From positions 1 through 22,951 of the forward strand of contig NZ_LSJI01000059.1 of the NCBI RefSeq assembly GCF_001557235.1: a stretch of 22,951 bases of DNA. The letters are read 5' to 3'. Below the pieces are notes generated by a model. It saw nothing but the letters and a program-made list of their open reading frames with translations. It ran no database searches and was not told the origin of the DNA. The translations under genes and the position numbers were made by a program. Positions 7,226-15,171 of this stretch are shown in pieces. Source of the stretch: Phenylobacterium sp. CCH9-H3 (lineage in GTDB: Bacteria; Pseudomonadota; Alphaproteobacteria; Caulobacterales; Caulobacteraceae). How positions within the stretch are numbered: position 1 is the first letter of the stretch; each line of letters begins with the position of its first letter.

Positions 7226-9319
7226 ATGTCGGACGCCTCATCCCGACCAATCAATCCGCCGACGGCCTACGGCGATCTGGGCGACGAGCTTCCGGCCTAC
7301 GTGGCCAACGGCCTGATCGGGCTCCGCGTCCGCCCCATGGCTTTACGGGCCGGCATGGCGCTGATCAGCGGCTATAGCGGCGAGCACCCGGTCCGGCGGA
7401 TCGAGGCCGCCGCCAACGCACCCTATCCGCTCGCCGCCGATCTTGCCCTGGGGGGAGTCTGGCTGTCCGACGCCGACGGCGCCGTATCGGATCTCCAGCA
7501 GGACTACGACTTCGGCTCCGGCGAGTTGAGGAGCCGGTTTCGGGTGACGCTGGGCGGCCGCGAAGCCGCCGTCGAGGTCCTGACCTTCTGCTCCCGCCAC
7601 GATCCGACCCTGGCCTGCCAGGAGATCGCCGTGACGCCCTCGCAAGGCGGCGAGATCGCACTTCGCGCGAGTATCGATGCCCGCGGCGCAGACGGCCGCC
7701 TCATGCGGGAGAGCCGGGAGGCGCCCGAGGAGGGGCCGGTGGTCGACGGCGCGCTGCTCTGGCAGTCGGGCGGCGGGCTCTCCACATGCGGCCTGGCCTA
7801 TGTCGCGACGGTCGAAGGTGGCGATTTCGGCGAGGCGGAGCGGTCTGCCTTTCAGTATGGCCAGTTCCATTCCGTATTCCGCGGCCGAGCCCGCGGGGGC
7901 CGCACGGTCAGACTCCGGCAGATCGTCAGCCTTGTCCCGGATGTCATGCATGCGACTCCCGACCAGCATGCCGCGCGCTTGGCCGCCAAGGCTGCGCACG
8001 ATGGGTTCGAGGGTTTGCGGGCGGCCAACCGCGAGGTCTGGCGCGAGGTCTGGAAGGGTCGTATCCGGCTCGTTGGGGCCTCTGACCGCTGGCAGGCCCT
8101 GGCCGACGCCGCGGTCTTCTACCTGAACTGCTCGACGCACGGCGCATCGCCCGCCTCGACGTCGATCTTCGGTTTGGCCACATGGCACGACTATCACTAC
8201 TACTACGGGCATGTGATGTGGGACATCGAGGCGTTCGCCGTCCCGCCGCTCTGCCTCCTGCAGCCCGATGCCGCCCGCAGCCTCCTCGACTACCGCATCC
8301 GCTCGCTGGAGGGCGCGCGCAACAATGCGCGCCTGTTCGGCAGGCGCGGTCTTCAGTTTCCTTGGGAGAGCGCGCCCGGGAGCGGGGAGGAGAGCGCGCC
8401 GATCCCAGGGACCGCGGCTTGGCACGAGGATCACGTCTCGCTCGACGTGGCGCACGCGTTTGCGCTGCATGCCTGGCTTACGGGGGACGACGAGTTCCTT
8501 CGCGCGAAGGCCTGGCCGGTGCTGTCCGGCGTGGCGGACTGGATTTCCTCGCGGGCGACCCGCACCGCCAAGGGCTACGAGATCCGAGCCTCCATGGGGA
8601 TCGCCGAGCGCGAGCAGCCCGTGGAGAACGCGGCCTTCACCAACATGGCGGCTGTCGTGGTGCTCCGCGAAGCGATCGCCGCCGCGGAGCGCCTTGGTCG
8701 CCATGCCGATCCCGTCTGGGCCGACATTGCGGAGCGGATGGCGTTGCCGCGGCGGGGCCCAATCGTGATCTCGCACGACGGCTACCGCAAGGACGAGGAA
8801 AAGGGCGGGACGCCCGACCCGCTCATGGGAATCTTCCCCTTCGGGTACCGCCTGTCTGCCGACGACGAGGCCGCAACCCTGGGATTCTACCTCGAGCAGG
8901 CCGACAGCTACATCGGGAGCCCGATGCTGTCGGCGCTCTACGGCGCCTGGACCGCACGTCTCGGCGATCGCAAACAGGCCCTGCGCCTGCTGGACGAGGG
9001 CTACGGCCAATTCATCCAGGGCCGCTTCCTTCAGACGCTGGAGTACCGCGCCGACCGCTTCCCGGAGCAGCCGCGGGCGGGGCCTTTCTTCGCCAACATC
9101 GGCGGCTTTCTAACCGGCCTGCTGTTCGGGTTCGCGGGACTGCGGTCGGGCCTGGGCGCCCCTGCCGACTGGCTGGAGCGCGACGCCTTTCTGCCTCAGG
9201 GTTGGCGTAGCATTGAGGTCGAGCGGCTATGGCTCGGCGGACAGCCGATGTCTCTCTCCGCCCACCATGGCGCCCGGGCGAAGATCACCGCCCTCGATGA
9301 CAAGCCGCGCGAAGCCTAG
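7226..9319 (+). CDS. Glycoside hydrolase family 65 protein (hydrolase-type, PGGHG/ATHL1-like)
   Basis: A 697-residue protein with an N-terminal beta-sandwich (about 1-270) and an (alpha/alpha)6 catalytic barrel (about 285-640), the GH65 layout. Signatures are HVMWDIEAFAVPPLCLLQPDAA (329-350), YRIRSLEGARNNARLFGRRG, LQFPWESAPGSGEE, and VENAAFTNMAAVVVL (466-480). The three carboxylates that match those reported essential in human PGGHG (ATHL1) are Asp333, Glu467 and Glu606 (TLEYRADRF), by spacing. The presence of the third carboxylate suggests a hydrolase rather than a phosphorylase. Likely substrates are alpha-1,2-glucosides such as kojibiose, but this is an inference. No signal peptide, so it is cytoplasmic and would need imported substrate; no transporter lies in the window. 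The ribosome site is weak (AAGG). Confidence 0.87.
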   Translation: MSDASSRPINPPTAYGDLGDELPAYVANGLIGLRVRPMALRAGMALISGYSGEHPVRRIEAAANAPYPLAADLALGGVWLSDADGAVSDLQQDYDFGSGELRSRFRVTLGGREAAVEVLTFCSRHDPTLACQEIAVTPSQGGEIALRASIDARGADGRLMRESREAPEEGPVVDGALLWQSGGGLSTCGLAYVATVEGGDFGEAERSAFQYGQFHSVFRGRARGGRTVRLRQIVSLVPDVMHATPDQHAARLAAKAAHDGFEGLRAANREVWREVWKGRIRLVGASDRWQALADAAVFYLNCSTHGASPASTSIFGLATWHDYHYYYGHVMWDIEAFAVPPLCLLQPDAARSLLDYRIRSLEGARNNARLFGRRGLQFPWESAPGSGEESAPIPGTAAWHEDHVSLDVAHAFALHAWLTGDDEFLRAKAWPVLSGVADWISSRATRTAKGYEIRASMGIAEREQPVENAAFTNMAAVVVLREAIAAAERLGRHADPVWADIAERMALPRRGPIVISHDGYRKDEEKGGTPDPLMGIFPFGYRLSADDEAATLGFYLEQADSYIGSPMLSALYGAWTARLGDRKQALRLLDEGYGQFIQGRFLQTLEYRADRFPEQPRAGPFFANIGGFLTGLLFGFAGLRSGLGAPADWLERDAFLPQGWRSIEVERLWLGGQPMSLSAHHGARAKITALDDKPREA

Positions 9320-9346
9320 ACGCCTGATGCCGTTCGACCGGCGCAC

Positions 9347-10228
9347 CTACGCCCGCAGGCTCTCCACCAGCTCGCGCGCGTAAGGTCGCAGTTCGTCCGC
9401 GGCGCGGACCACGATGGTGAGCTCGCGCAGCGCCCAGTCGTCGGTGAGGTCGATGGCCGCCAGCGACATGGTGCGGGCCGAACGGGCGGCGGTGGTCTGG
9501 GGCACGACGCCGATGCCGACCCCCGATTCCACCATCCGGCAGACGGCGTCGAAGCTGCGAAGCTGGATACGGGCCTTCAGGGGGCGGCCCTCCCGGGCGG
9601 CCTTGGCGGTCAGGAACCGCTGCAGCGAGCTCGACCGCTCCAAGCCCACGACGTCGTAGTCCAGCACCTCGGCGAAGGCGACCGAGCCACGCCGGGCCAG
9701 GGGATGCCCGGTGGCCGCCACCACCACGAACCGGTCCGAGCGGAACGGATAGGTCTGCAGGGCGCCCACGTCGACCGTGCCCGCCACGATGCCCACGTCG
9801 CCCACGCCCTCGGCGATGAGGCCCACGATCTCGTCGGACAGCCGCTCCTCCAGGTCGACGCTGACGTGCGGATGGGCGGCCAGGAACGAGCTGAGGGCTT
9901 CGGGCAGGAACTCGGTCAGGGCGTTGGTGTTGGCCAAGAGGCGCACCTCGCCCGAAAGCCCGCCGGCGAAGGCCGAGAGGTCCTCGCGCATCCGCGCCGC
10001 CTGGCCCAGGATGGTGCGGGCGTGTTTCAGGAACGCGCGGCCGGCGGCCGTTGGCGTCACCCCCTGGCGCGAGCGGGTGAAGAGCGAGGCGCCGAGCACG
10101 GCCTCCATGTTGCGGATCCGCGTGGAGGCCGCCGCCAGGGCCAGCGCGCTGCGCTCCGCCCCCGCGGTGATCGAACCCGCATCAGACACATCGCAGAACA
10201 GCCTCAAGTCGGTGAGATCGAACCGCAT
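9347..10228 (-). CDS. LysR-family transcriptional regulator
   Basis: A 293-residue LysR regulator with N-terminal winged helix-turn-helix (about 5-63: DLRLFCDVSDAGSITAGAERSALA to FTRSRQGVTPTAAG), linker helix (64-90) and a type-2 periplasmic-binding-like effector domain (about 93-290). I start it at the ATG at 10228 (MRFDLTDLRLF), preceded by GAAAGGCGAAGG; an upstream in-frame ATG at 10273 would add 15 unusual residues covering the likely operator. The gene is convergent with the GH65 gene (27 bp between stops) and divergent from sdhCDAB, with 255 bp between. LysR regulators often control a divergent target and themselves, so sdh is a candidate target, though a housekeeping complex would be an unusual one. 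The effector is unknown. Confidence 0.93.
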   Translation of the reverse strand: MRFDLTDLRLFCDVSDAGSITAGAERSALALAAASTRIRNMEAVLGASLFTRSRQGVTPTAAGRAFLKHARTILGQAARMREDLSAFAGGLSGEVRLLANTNALTEFLPEALSSFLAAHPHVSVDLEERLSDEIVGLIAEGVGDVGIVAGTVDVGALQTYPFRSDRFVVVAATGHPLARRGSVAFAEVLDYDVVGLERSSSLQRFLTAKAAREGRPLKARIQLRSFDAVCRMVESGVGIGVVPQTTAARSARTMSLAAIDLTDDWALRELTIVVRAADELRPYARELVESLRA

Positions 10229-10237
10229 CCTTCGCCT

Positions 10238-10309
10238 TTCGCGAAGGAACACTAACCCGATCGCGCATTGCACCCAAGGGGAGAGACGTGAGACTTCGGC
10301 GTTCGCGAA
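10238..10309. promoter_or_regulatory. Two TTCGCGAA palindromes between lysR and sdhC
   Basis: The 8-base palindrome TTCGCGAA occurs at 10238-10245 and 10302-10309, 64 bases apart (about six helical turns). The first sits 10 bases upstream of the LysR ATG; the second is inside GTTC-gcgaaa-GAAC. The shared core and helical spacing suggest a regulator site, perhaps LysR autoregulation. Neither shows a clean T-N11-A box. Confidence 0.4.
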
Positions 10310-10336
10310 AGAACAATCGGACCTGACTCTCCACTA

Positions 10337-10355
10337 CTTGCGAACTATTCGCAAG
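10337..10355. promoter_or_regulatory. Perfect 19-bp inverted repeat upstream of sdhC, Fur-box-like
   Basis: CTTGCGAA-cta-TTCGCAAG has perfect 8-base arms with a 3-base spacer. Its core TGCGAAC-T-ATTCGCA has the 7-1-7 layout of Fur-type boxes, as in alphaproteobacteria where TGC...GCA ends are usual. It lies 61 bases upstream of the predicted sdhC -35, a position that fits an activator. From memory, Fur has been reported to affect sdh expression positively in Caulobacter crescentus. LysR binding is the alternative. Confidence 0.5.
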
Positions 10356-10415
10356 TCCGGGGCCGACCAAACTGAGCGGTTTCATATGGTCAAACAGTCA
10401 CATTCCGACCGTTCG

Positions 10416-10443
10416 TTGACACCCCCCGCCCGGCGCTTAAAAC
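10416..10443 (+). promoter_or_regulatory. Predicted sdhCDAB promoter
   Basis: TTGACA (10416-10421) is followed after 13 bases by GCTTAAAAC (10435-10443), close to the Caulobacter housekeeping form (TTGACGS, N10-14, GCTANAWC). It is 40 bases before the sdhC ATG. The -10 lies within the loop of a GC hairpin (CCCCGCC..CGG with CCGGCGGGG), which may simply reflect base composition. Confidence 0.6.
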
Positions 10444-10483
10444 CGGCGGGGCTTGAGGCTTTGGGGGAGGCGACGGCGCTTCG

Positions 10484-10891
10484 ATGACTACCGTTCCACG
10501 CGGTCCCGCCGACCGTCCCATGTCGCCGCACCTGCAGGTGTGGCGCTGGCACGTCACCATGCTCACCTCGATCCTGCACCGGGTCACCGGCGTCGGGCTG
10601 TACCTGGGCGGGCTGATCGCCGCCGCCTGGGCGGTCTCGCTGGCTGCGGGGCCCGAGGCCTACGAGACCTTCAAGGCCGTGCTGGGCTCGCCGCTGGGCA
10701 AGTTCGTCATGTTCGGCATGACGCTGTCGGCGTTCTACCATCTGGGCAACGGCATCCGGCACCTGGTGTGGGACTTCGGCTACGGCCTGGACATCAAGAG
10801 CGCCAACTCGTCGGCCTGGGCCGTGTTCGGCTTCACCATCGCCGCCACCCTCGCCACCTGGGCGATCGCCTTCCAGATCGGAGCGCTCTGA
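10484..10891 (+). CDS. sdhC: Succinate dehydrogenase cytochrome b556 subunit
   Basis: Membrane anchor subunit of complex II, 135 residues. RPMSPHLQVWRWHVTMLTSILHRVTG (11-36) is the family signature. Ser29 and Arg33 correspond to E. coli SdhC Ser27 and Arg31 at the ubiquinone site. His86 in FYHLGNGIRHLVWDFGYG corresponds to the heme b ligand His84 of E. coli. Three hydrophobic segments are visible (about 34-54, 72-95, 113-133). With SdhD it binds heme b and quinone in the inner membrane. It is the first gene of sdhCDAB, with one base between its stop and the sdhD start. The ATG at 10484 has only weak purine-rich sequence upstream (GGGGGAGGCGACGG). Confidence 0.96.
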   Translation: MTTVPRGPADRPMSPHLQVWRWHVTMLTSILHRVTGVGLYLGGLIAAAWAVSLAAGPEAYETFKAVLGSPLGKFVMFGMTLSAFYHLGNGIRHLVWDFGYGLDIKSANSSAWAVFGFTIAATLATWAIAFQIGAL

Positions 10892-10892
10892 G

Positions 10893-11276
10893 ATGAGCTT
10901 CCGCACACCGCTTTCCACCGCCCGCGGCCTGGGCTCCGCCAAGCACGGCGTCGGCCACTGGATCTCCGAGCGCGTCGCCGCCGTGGCCCTGGTCCCGCTC
11001 GTCGTCTGGGGCGCCTACAGCGTCATCCTGCTGGCCCGCATGGACTACTACGAAGCCGTGGAGTGGATCCGCAGCCCGGTGAACGCCACGCTGATGGTCC
11101 TGACCCTCGGGATCAGCTTCATGCACATGCAGTCGGGCCTGCGCGTGGTGATCGAGGACTACGTCTATTCCCACCTGAACAAGGCCGCTTGCCTCTTGGC
11201 CAACCTCTTCGTCTGCGGCCTCGCCGGCGCGCTGGCGGTTATGTCCATCCTCAAGGTCGCGCTGGGGGGCGCCTGA
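10893..11276 (+). CDS. sdhD: Succinate dehydrogenase membrane anchor subunit
   Basis: Second membrane anchor of complex II, 127 residues with three hydrophobic segments (about 28-48, 65-85, 98-120). The signature is [15 protein letters not shown] (78-92): His78 matches the heme ligand His71 of E. coli SdhD and Tyr90 matches quinone-site Tyr83, with the same 12-residue spacing. The short N-terminus ends in [15 protein letters not shown], as in alphaproteobacterial SdhD proteins. It starts one base after the sdhC stop and ends four bases before sdhA, so all are translated from one mRNA. Confidence 0.95.
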   Translation: MSFRTPLSTARGLGSAKHGVGHWISERVAAVALVPLVVWGAYSVILLARMDYYEAVEWIRSPVNATLMVLTLGISFMHMQSGLRVVIEDYVYSHLNKAACLLANLFVCGLAGALAVMSILKVALGGA

Positions 11277-11280
11277 ACCC

Positions 11281-13068
11281 ATGGCGACGTACGAATTCAT
11301 CGACCACAAGTTCGACGTGGTGGTGGTGGGCGCCGGCGGCTCGGGCCTGCGCGCCGCGCTGGGCTGCGCCCAGGCCGGTTTGAAGACGGCTTGTGTCACC
11401 AAGGTCTTCCCGACCCGCTCGCACACCGTCGCCGCGCAGGGCGGGATCTCCGCCTCGCTCGGCAACATGGGCGAGGATGACTGGCGCTGGCACATGTACG
11501 ACACCGTCAAGGGGTCGGACTGGCTGGGCGACCAGGACGCCATCGAATACCTGTGCCGTAACGCGCCGGCTGCGGTCTACGAGCTGGAACACTGGGGCGT
11601 TCCGTTCAGCCGGACGGCGGACGGCAAGATCTACCAGCGCGCCTTCGGCGGCATGACCAAGAACTATGGCGAGGCCCCGATCCAGCGCACCTGCGCGGCG
11701 GCCGACCGCACCGGCCACGCCATGCTGCACACCATGTACGGCCAGTCCCTGGCCCACTCGACCGAGTTCTTCATCGAGTACTTCGCCCTGGACCTGATCA
11801 TGGACGAGGGTGTCTGCCGGGGGGTCACGGCCTGGAAGCTGGACGACGGGACGCTGCACCGGTTCCAGGCCCAGCTGGTGATCCTGGCCACCGGCGGCTA
11901 CGGCCGCGCCTACTTCTCGGCCACCTCGGCCCACACCTGCACCGGCGACGGCGGCGGGATGGTGCTGCGGGCCGGCCTGCCGCTGCAGGATATGGAGTTC
12001 GTCCAGTTCCACCCGACCGGCATCTACGGCTCGGGCTGCCTGATCACCGAGGGCGCCCGGGGCGAGGGCGGCTACCTGACCAACTCCGAGGGCGAGCGGT
12101 TCATGGAGCGGTATGCGCCGACGGTCAAAGACCTCGCGCCCCGCGACATGGTCAGCCGCGCGATGACCATGGAAATCCGCGAGGGCCGGGGGGTGGGGCC
12201 CAAGAAGGACCACATCTTCCTGCACCTGGATCACCTGGACCCGAAGATCCTGGCGGAGCGGCTGCCGGGGATCTCGGAGAGCGCCAAGATCTTCGCCGGC
12301 GTGGACGTGACCAAGGAGCCGATCCCCGTCCTGCCGACGGTACATTACAACATGGGCGGCATCCCCACGAACTTCTATTCGGAGGTCGTGACCAAGGCCG
12401 GGCGCGACCCGGACAAGACGGTGCCGGGCCTGATGGCCGTGGGCGAGGCCGCCTGCGTCAGCGTGCACGGCGCCAACCGCCTGGGCTCCAACAGCCTGAT
12501 CGACCTCGTGGTGTTCGGCCGGTCGGCGGCCCTGCGCGCGGCGGACACGATCAAGGCCGGCGCGACCCAGCCCGAGCTGAAGCCCGCCATGACCGACCCG
12601 CACCTGGCCCGCCTGGACCGGTTCCGCAACGCCAGCGGCTCGACGCCCACGGCGGCCCTGCGGCTGGAGATGCAGATGGCCATGCAGGAGGACGCGGCGG
12701 TCTACCGGACCTCCACCGCCCTGGCCTCGGGCGTCGCGCGCATGAACGCGGTCAGCGCCAAACGGCCCGACCTGAAGGTCACCGACCGCTCGATGATCTG
12801 GAACAGCGACCTGATGGAGACGCTGGAGCTGGACAACCTGATCGGCCAGGCCGTGGTCACGGTGACCGGCGCCCACAACCGCACCGAAAGCCGCGGGGCC
12901 CACGCCCACGAGGACTTCCCGGACCGTGACGACAAGAAGTGGATGAAGCACACCCTGGCGTGGTTCGACGATCCCACCGGCAAGGTGAAGATCGATTTCC
13001 GCCCGGTGCACGACTACACCATGACCAACGAAATCGCGCCCTTCCCGCCCAAGGCGCGGGTCTACTAG
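11281..13068 (+). CDS. sdhA: Succinate dehydrogenase flavoprotein subunit
   Basis: The catalytic subunit that oxidises succinate to fumarate, 595 residues, the normal length. The FAD dinucleotide fold is [15 protein letters not shown] (13-27). His48 in [11 protein letters not shown] (45-55) is the expected site of covalent FAD attachment. Active-site regions are visible: [43 protein letters not shown] and [19 protein letters not shown]. It faces the cytoplasm and passes electrons to SdhB. The flavinylation factor SdhE is not in the window. It sits in the middle of sdhCDAB, with 18 bases to sdhB. Confidence 0.97.
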   Translation: MATYEFIDHKFDVVVVGAGGSGLRAALGCAQAGLKTACVTKVFPTRSHTVAAQGGISASLGNMGEDDWRWHMYDTVKGSDWLGDQDAIEYLCRNAPAAVYELEHWGVPFSRTADGKIYQRAFGGMTKNYGEAPIQRTCAAADRTGHAMLHTMYGQSLAHSTEFFIEYFALDLIMDEGVCRGVTAWKLDDGTLHRFQAQLVILATGGYGRAYFSATSAHTCTGDGGGMVLRAGLPLQDMEFVQFHPTGIYGSGCLITEGARGEGGYLTNSEGERFMERYAPTVKDLAPRDMVSRAMTMEIREGRGVGPKKDHIFLHLDHLDPKILAERLPGISESAKIFAGVDVTKEPIPVLPTVHYNMGGIPTNFYSEVVTKAGRDPDKTVPGLMAVGEAACVSVHGANRLGSNSLIDLVVFGRSAALRAADTIKAGATQPELKPAMTDPHLARLDRFRNASGSTPTAALRLEMQMAMQEDAAVYRTSTALASGVARMNAVSAKRPDLKVTDRSMIWNSDLMETLELDNLIGQAVVTVTGAHNRTESRGAHAHEDFPDRDDKKWMKHTLAWFDDPTGKVKIDFRPVHDYTMTNEIAPFPPKARVY

Positions 13069-13086
13069 GCGAAGGGGAACAGACAC

Positions 13087-13869
13087 ATGGTCCAGCTCAC
13101 CCTTCCGAAGAACTCCGTCCCCAAGGGCGGCCGGCACTTCCCGGCCCCGGCGGGCGCCACGAACGTCAAGACGTTCAAGATCTACCGCTACGACCCCGAC
13201 AGCGGCCAGAACCCCAGCTGGGACACCTATGACGTGGACCTCAGCCAGTGCGGGCCGATGGTCCTGGACGTGCTGATCCACATCAAGAACAACGTCGACC
13301 CGACGCTGACCTTCCGCCGCTCGTGCCGCGAGGGGATCTGCGGCTCGTGCGCCATGAACATCGCCGGCCGCAACACCCTGGCCTGCATCCACGGCCACGA
13401 GGAATGCCCGGGCGACAAGATCTCGATCAGCCCGCTGCCGCACATGCCGGTGGTCAAGGACCTGATCCCGGACCTGACGCTGTTCTACGCCCAGTACGCC
13501 TCGATCGAGCCCTGGCTGCACACCGAGACGCCCGAGCCGCAGAAGGAATGGCGCCAGACGCCGGAGGACCGCGAGAAGCTGGACGGCCTCTACGAGTGCA
13601 TCCTCTGCGCCTGCTGCTCGACCTCGTGCCCCAGCTACTGGTGGAACCAGGAGAAGTACCTGGGCCCCGCCGCCCTGCTGCACGCCTATCGCTGGATCAT
13701 CGATTCCCGCGACGAGGCCACCGGCGAGCGGCTGGACGAGCTGGAGGACCCCTTCAAGCTCTACCGCTGCCACACCATCATGAACTGCGCCCAGGTCTGC
13801 CCCAAGGGCCTCAACCCCGCCAAGGCCATCGCCGAGGTGAAGAAGATGCTGGTCGACCGGGTGGTCTAG
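13087..13869 (+). CDS. sdhB: Succinate dehydrogenase iron-sulfur subunit
   Basis: Electron-transfer subunit of complex II, 260 residues. The [2Fe-2S] cluster ligands are Cys80, 85, 88 and 100 ([10 protein letters not shown]...LAC). The [4Fe-4S] ligands are Cys171, 174, 177 and 238. The [3Fe-4S] ligands are Cys181, 228 and 234 ([11 protein letters not shown] and [15 protein letters not shown]). All ligands match E. coli SdhB in spacing. A good ribosome site (GAAGGGGA) precedes the ATG at 13087. It ends the operon; the palindromic repeats that start 22 bases later may help end transcription. Confidence 0.97.
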   Translation: MVQLTLPKNSVPKGGRHFPAPAGATNVKTFKIYRYDPDSGQNPSWDTYDVDLSQCGPMVLDVLIHIKNNVDPTLTFRRSCREGICGSCAMNIAGRNTLACIHGHEECPGDKISISPLPHMPVVKDLIPDLTLFYAQYASIEPWLHTETPEPQKEWRQTPEDREKLDGLYECILCACCSTSCPSYWWNQEKYLGPAALLHAYRWIIDSRDEATGERLDELEDPFKLYRCHTIMNCAQVCPKGLNPAKAIAEVKKMLVDRVV

Positions 13870-13890
13870 AGGGCCATCCGCTTCGACGTT

Positions 13891-14110
13891 GGGGGTTTCA
13901 GCCCCCTCTCGCTTCGCGAGCTCCCCCGGAGGCAGCGCCAAATCCTCCCCCCTTTGGGGGAGGCGCCGAAGGCGGAGGGGGTTGCAGCCTGGGCGCCGGG
14001 GTTTCGGCCCCCTCTCGCTTCGCGAGCTCCCCCGGAGGGGGAGCACCTTTGGGGCTGCGTCAGGTCCTCCCCTCTTGGGGGAGGCGCCGAAGGCGGCGGG
14101 GGCTACAGCT
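13891..14110. repeat. Two tandem palindromic intergenic repeats
   Basis: Two copies of one unit lie 106 bases apart. Both begin GGGGTTTC-GCCCCCTCTCGC (13892 and 13998 onwards), contain the hairpin CTCGC-ttc-GCGAG (13908-13920; 14014-14026), continue with AGCTCCCCCGGAGG, and end with CCTCCCC..GGGGAGG hairpins (13934-13953; 14066-14084) followed by GGCGCCGAAGGCGG. The copies differ in the middle, where copy 2 has about 16 extra bases. They lie between the convergent sdhB and tetR genes and could act as a bidirectional terminator. No ORF here is convincing. Confidence 0.85.
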
Positions 14111-14125
14111 GCGGGCTTCCGGATT

Positions 14126-14704
14126 TCAGCCCACCGCCGGCCGGAACAACGCTTCCAGGCCCGCAATCACGTCCTCGATAAGGTCGCCCCCTTCGGGCGT
14201 ACCGGGGGCCAGGTCCGCCGCGCCGTGGGCGGCGGCCCAGACGGCCAGGGTGATGTGGCGCAGCGGGGGGGCGACCCGGCCCTGGGCCGCGGCGACCTCG
14301 GTCACGATGCGGTGCAGGACGGCCAGGGCGGCGGCGCGCGCCTCGACCACCGGCGGCGCCTCGGCGATCTCGGGGTCGAACATCAGGCCGAACAGCGCCG
14401 GCTCGCGGCGGGCGAAGTGGAAGTAGCCGGTGGCCCAGCCCCGCAGGCGCCGCCCGTCCCCGGCCTCGCGGTCGGCGCGCTCCAGATCGCGGCGCAGCTC
14501 CATGAACCCGCCGGCGGCGAGCTCGGCCAGGAGCGCGGTCTTGCTGTCGTAGTGATGGTAGAGCGAGGCCGCCGTGATGCCCGCCCGCGCCGCCAGGGCC
14601 CGCAGGCTGAGCTGCTTCAGGCCCCCCTCCTCCAGCATCTCCCGCGCCTCGCGCACGAGGCGCCCGGGCAGATCACCCGCATGATACTTCCGGCCGGCTT
14701 CCAT
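14126..14704 (-). CDS. TetR/AcrR-family transcriptional regulator
   Basis: A 192-residue TetR-type repressor. The DNA-binding domain is at the N-terminus, with the helix-turn-helix at about 33-52 (LSLRALAARAGITAASLYHH) followed by YDSKTALLAELA. The rest is the ligand-binding and dimer domain, resembling the WHG-containing C-terminal class (AVWAAAHGAADL near 165). The ligand is unknown. It is convergent with sdhB. No plus-strand target lies next to it; the imperfect inverted repeat just upstream could be its own operator. The start is the ATG at 14704, with only a weak purine stretch (AAGATC) upstream. Confidence 0.9.
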   Translation of the reverse strand: MEAGRKYHAGDLPGRLVREAREMLEEGGLKQLSLRALAARAGITAASLYHHYDSKTALLAELAAGGFMELRRDLERADREAGDGRRLRGWATGYFHFARREPALFGLMFDPEIAEAPPVVEARAAALAVLHRIVTEVAAAQGRVAPPLRHITLAVWAAAHGAADLAPGTPEGGDLIEDVIAGLEALFRPAVG

Positions 14705-14712
14705 GGGCCGAT

Positions 14713-14743
14713 CTTAGGTCACGACGGGGCGGGTGACGCCAAG
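14713..14743. promoter_or_regulatory. Candidate TetR operator
   Basis: An imperfect inverted repeat, CTTAG-GTCAC then GTGACGCCAAG, with arms at 14713-14722 and 14733-14743, starts 8 bases upstream of the TetR start codon. Its position fits autorepression. Base pairing is complete for GTCAC/GTGAC and for the outer CTT/AAG. Confidence 0.35.
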
Positions 14744-15171
14744 GATTCGAACCACGGATTTTGCGGATCGGGTTGCTGGGCGATGCTCCGACTTGCTCGC
14801 ACCAGGCGTCAGCGCGCGCAAGCAGACTTTCGGGACTTTACAGAGGGGGTAAAGGCGAAGTTCGGAGGGTCCGCTAGTGGGCGCCAAACTAGCGTGGGCG
14901 GCCAAGGCCAAGTCGCGACTCACGCTGACAAGAAGCGGTCTGCTCGCCGCTGTTATTGATGGCGGAATCCTGACTTGCCGGCAGCCTCGATGATGCAGAT
15001 CACCACCGATCGCAGCGATACATTCAACGCAGCGTAGAACATCTTCGTCTCCCTCTGGCTCGGCGTTACCGAAACGCGACCGAGAGCTCTCCCTTCGCAG
15101 GGCTCCCTGACTACGCATGCTTGTGGCGGAGCTCCAGGAAGCACCGGTAGGCCGGCGCCCTCAGGCACGAG
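14744..15171. other. Spacer without a convincing gene
   Basis: The 428 bases between tetR and the ECF sigma gene show no normal-size gene. They contain a perfect 7-base inverted repeat CGCTAGT-N9-ACTAGCG (14872-14894) and one very short ORF, annotated separately. The stretch is visibly richer in A and T than the flanking sdh genes. Confidence 0.6.
14953..15042 (-). CDS. Possible 29-residue small protein
   Basis: A short ORF on the minus strand, beginning MFYAALNVSLRS and then a hydrophobic VVICIIEAAG, ending at TAA (14955-14953). GGGAG lies six bases before the ATG, a good ribosome site. The central stretch could be a short membrane helix. No family is recognised and the ORF could arise by chance; only the ribosome site and the lower GC context support it. 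Confidence 0.3.
   Translation of the reverse strand: MFYAALNVSLRSVVICIIEAAGKSGFRHQ

Noticed and set aside
11251..14166. A 971-codon open frame antisense to sdhD-sdhA-sdhB.
   Set aside because: It mirrors the high-GC codon pattern of real genes on the other strand; repeated Asp/Val/His/Gly-rich sequence without any domain.
14738..14760. GGATTCGAACC, which looks like a tRNA T-arm on the minus strand at the edge of the accessory stretch.
   Set aside because: The flanking bases do not form a T-stem or acceptor stem and there is no CCA; no second copy was seen that would mark an attachment site.
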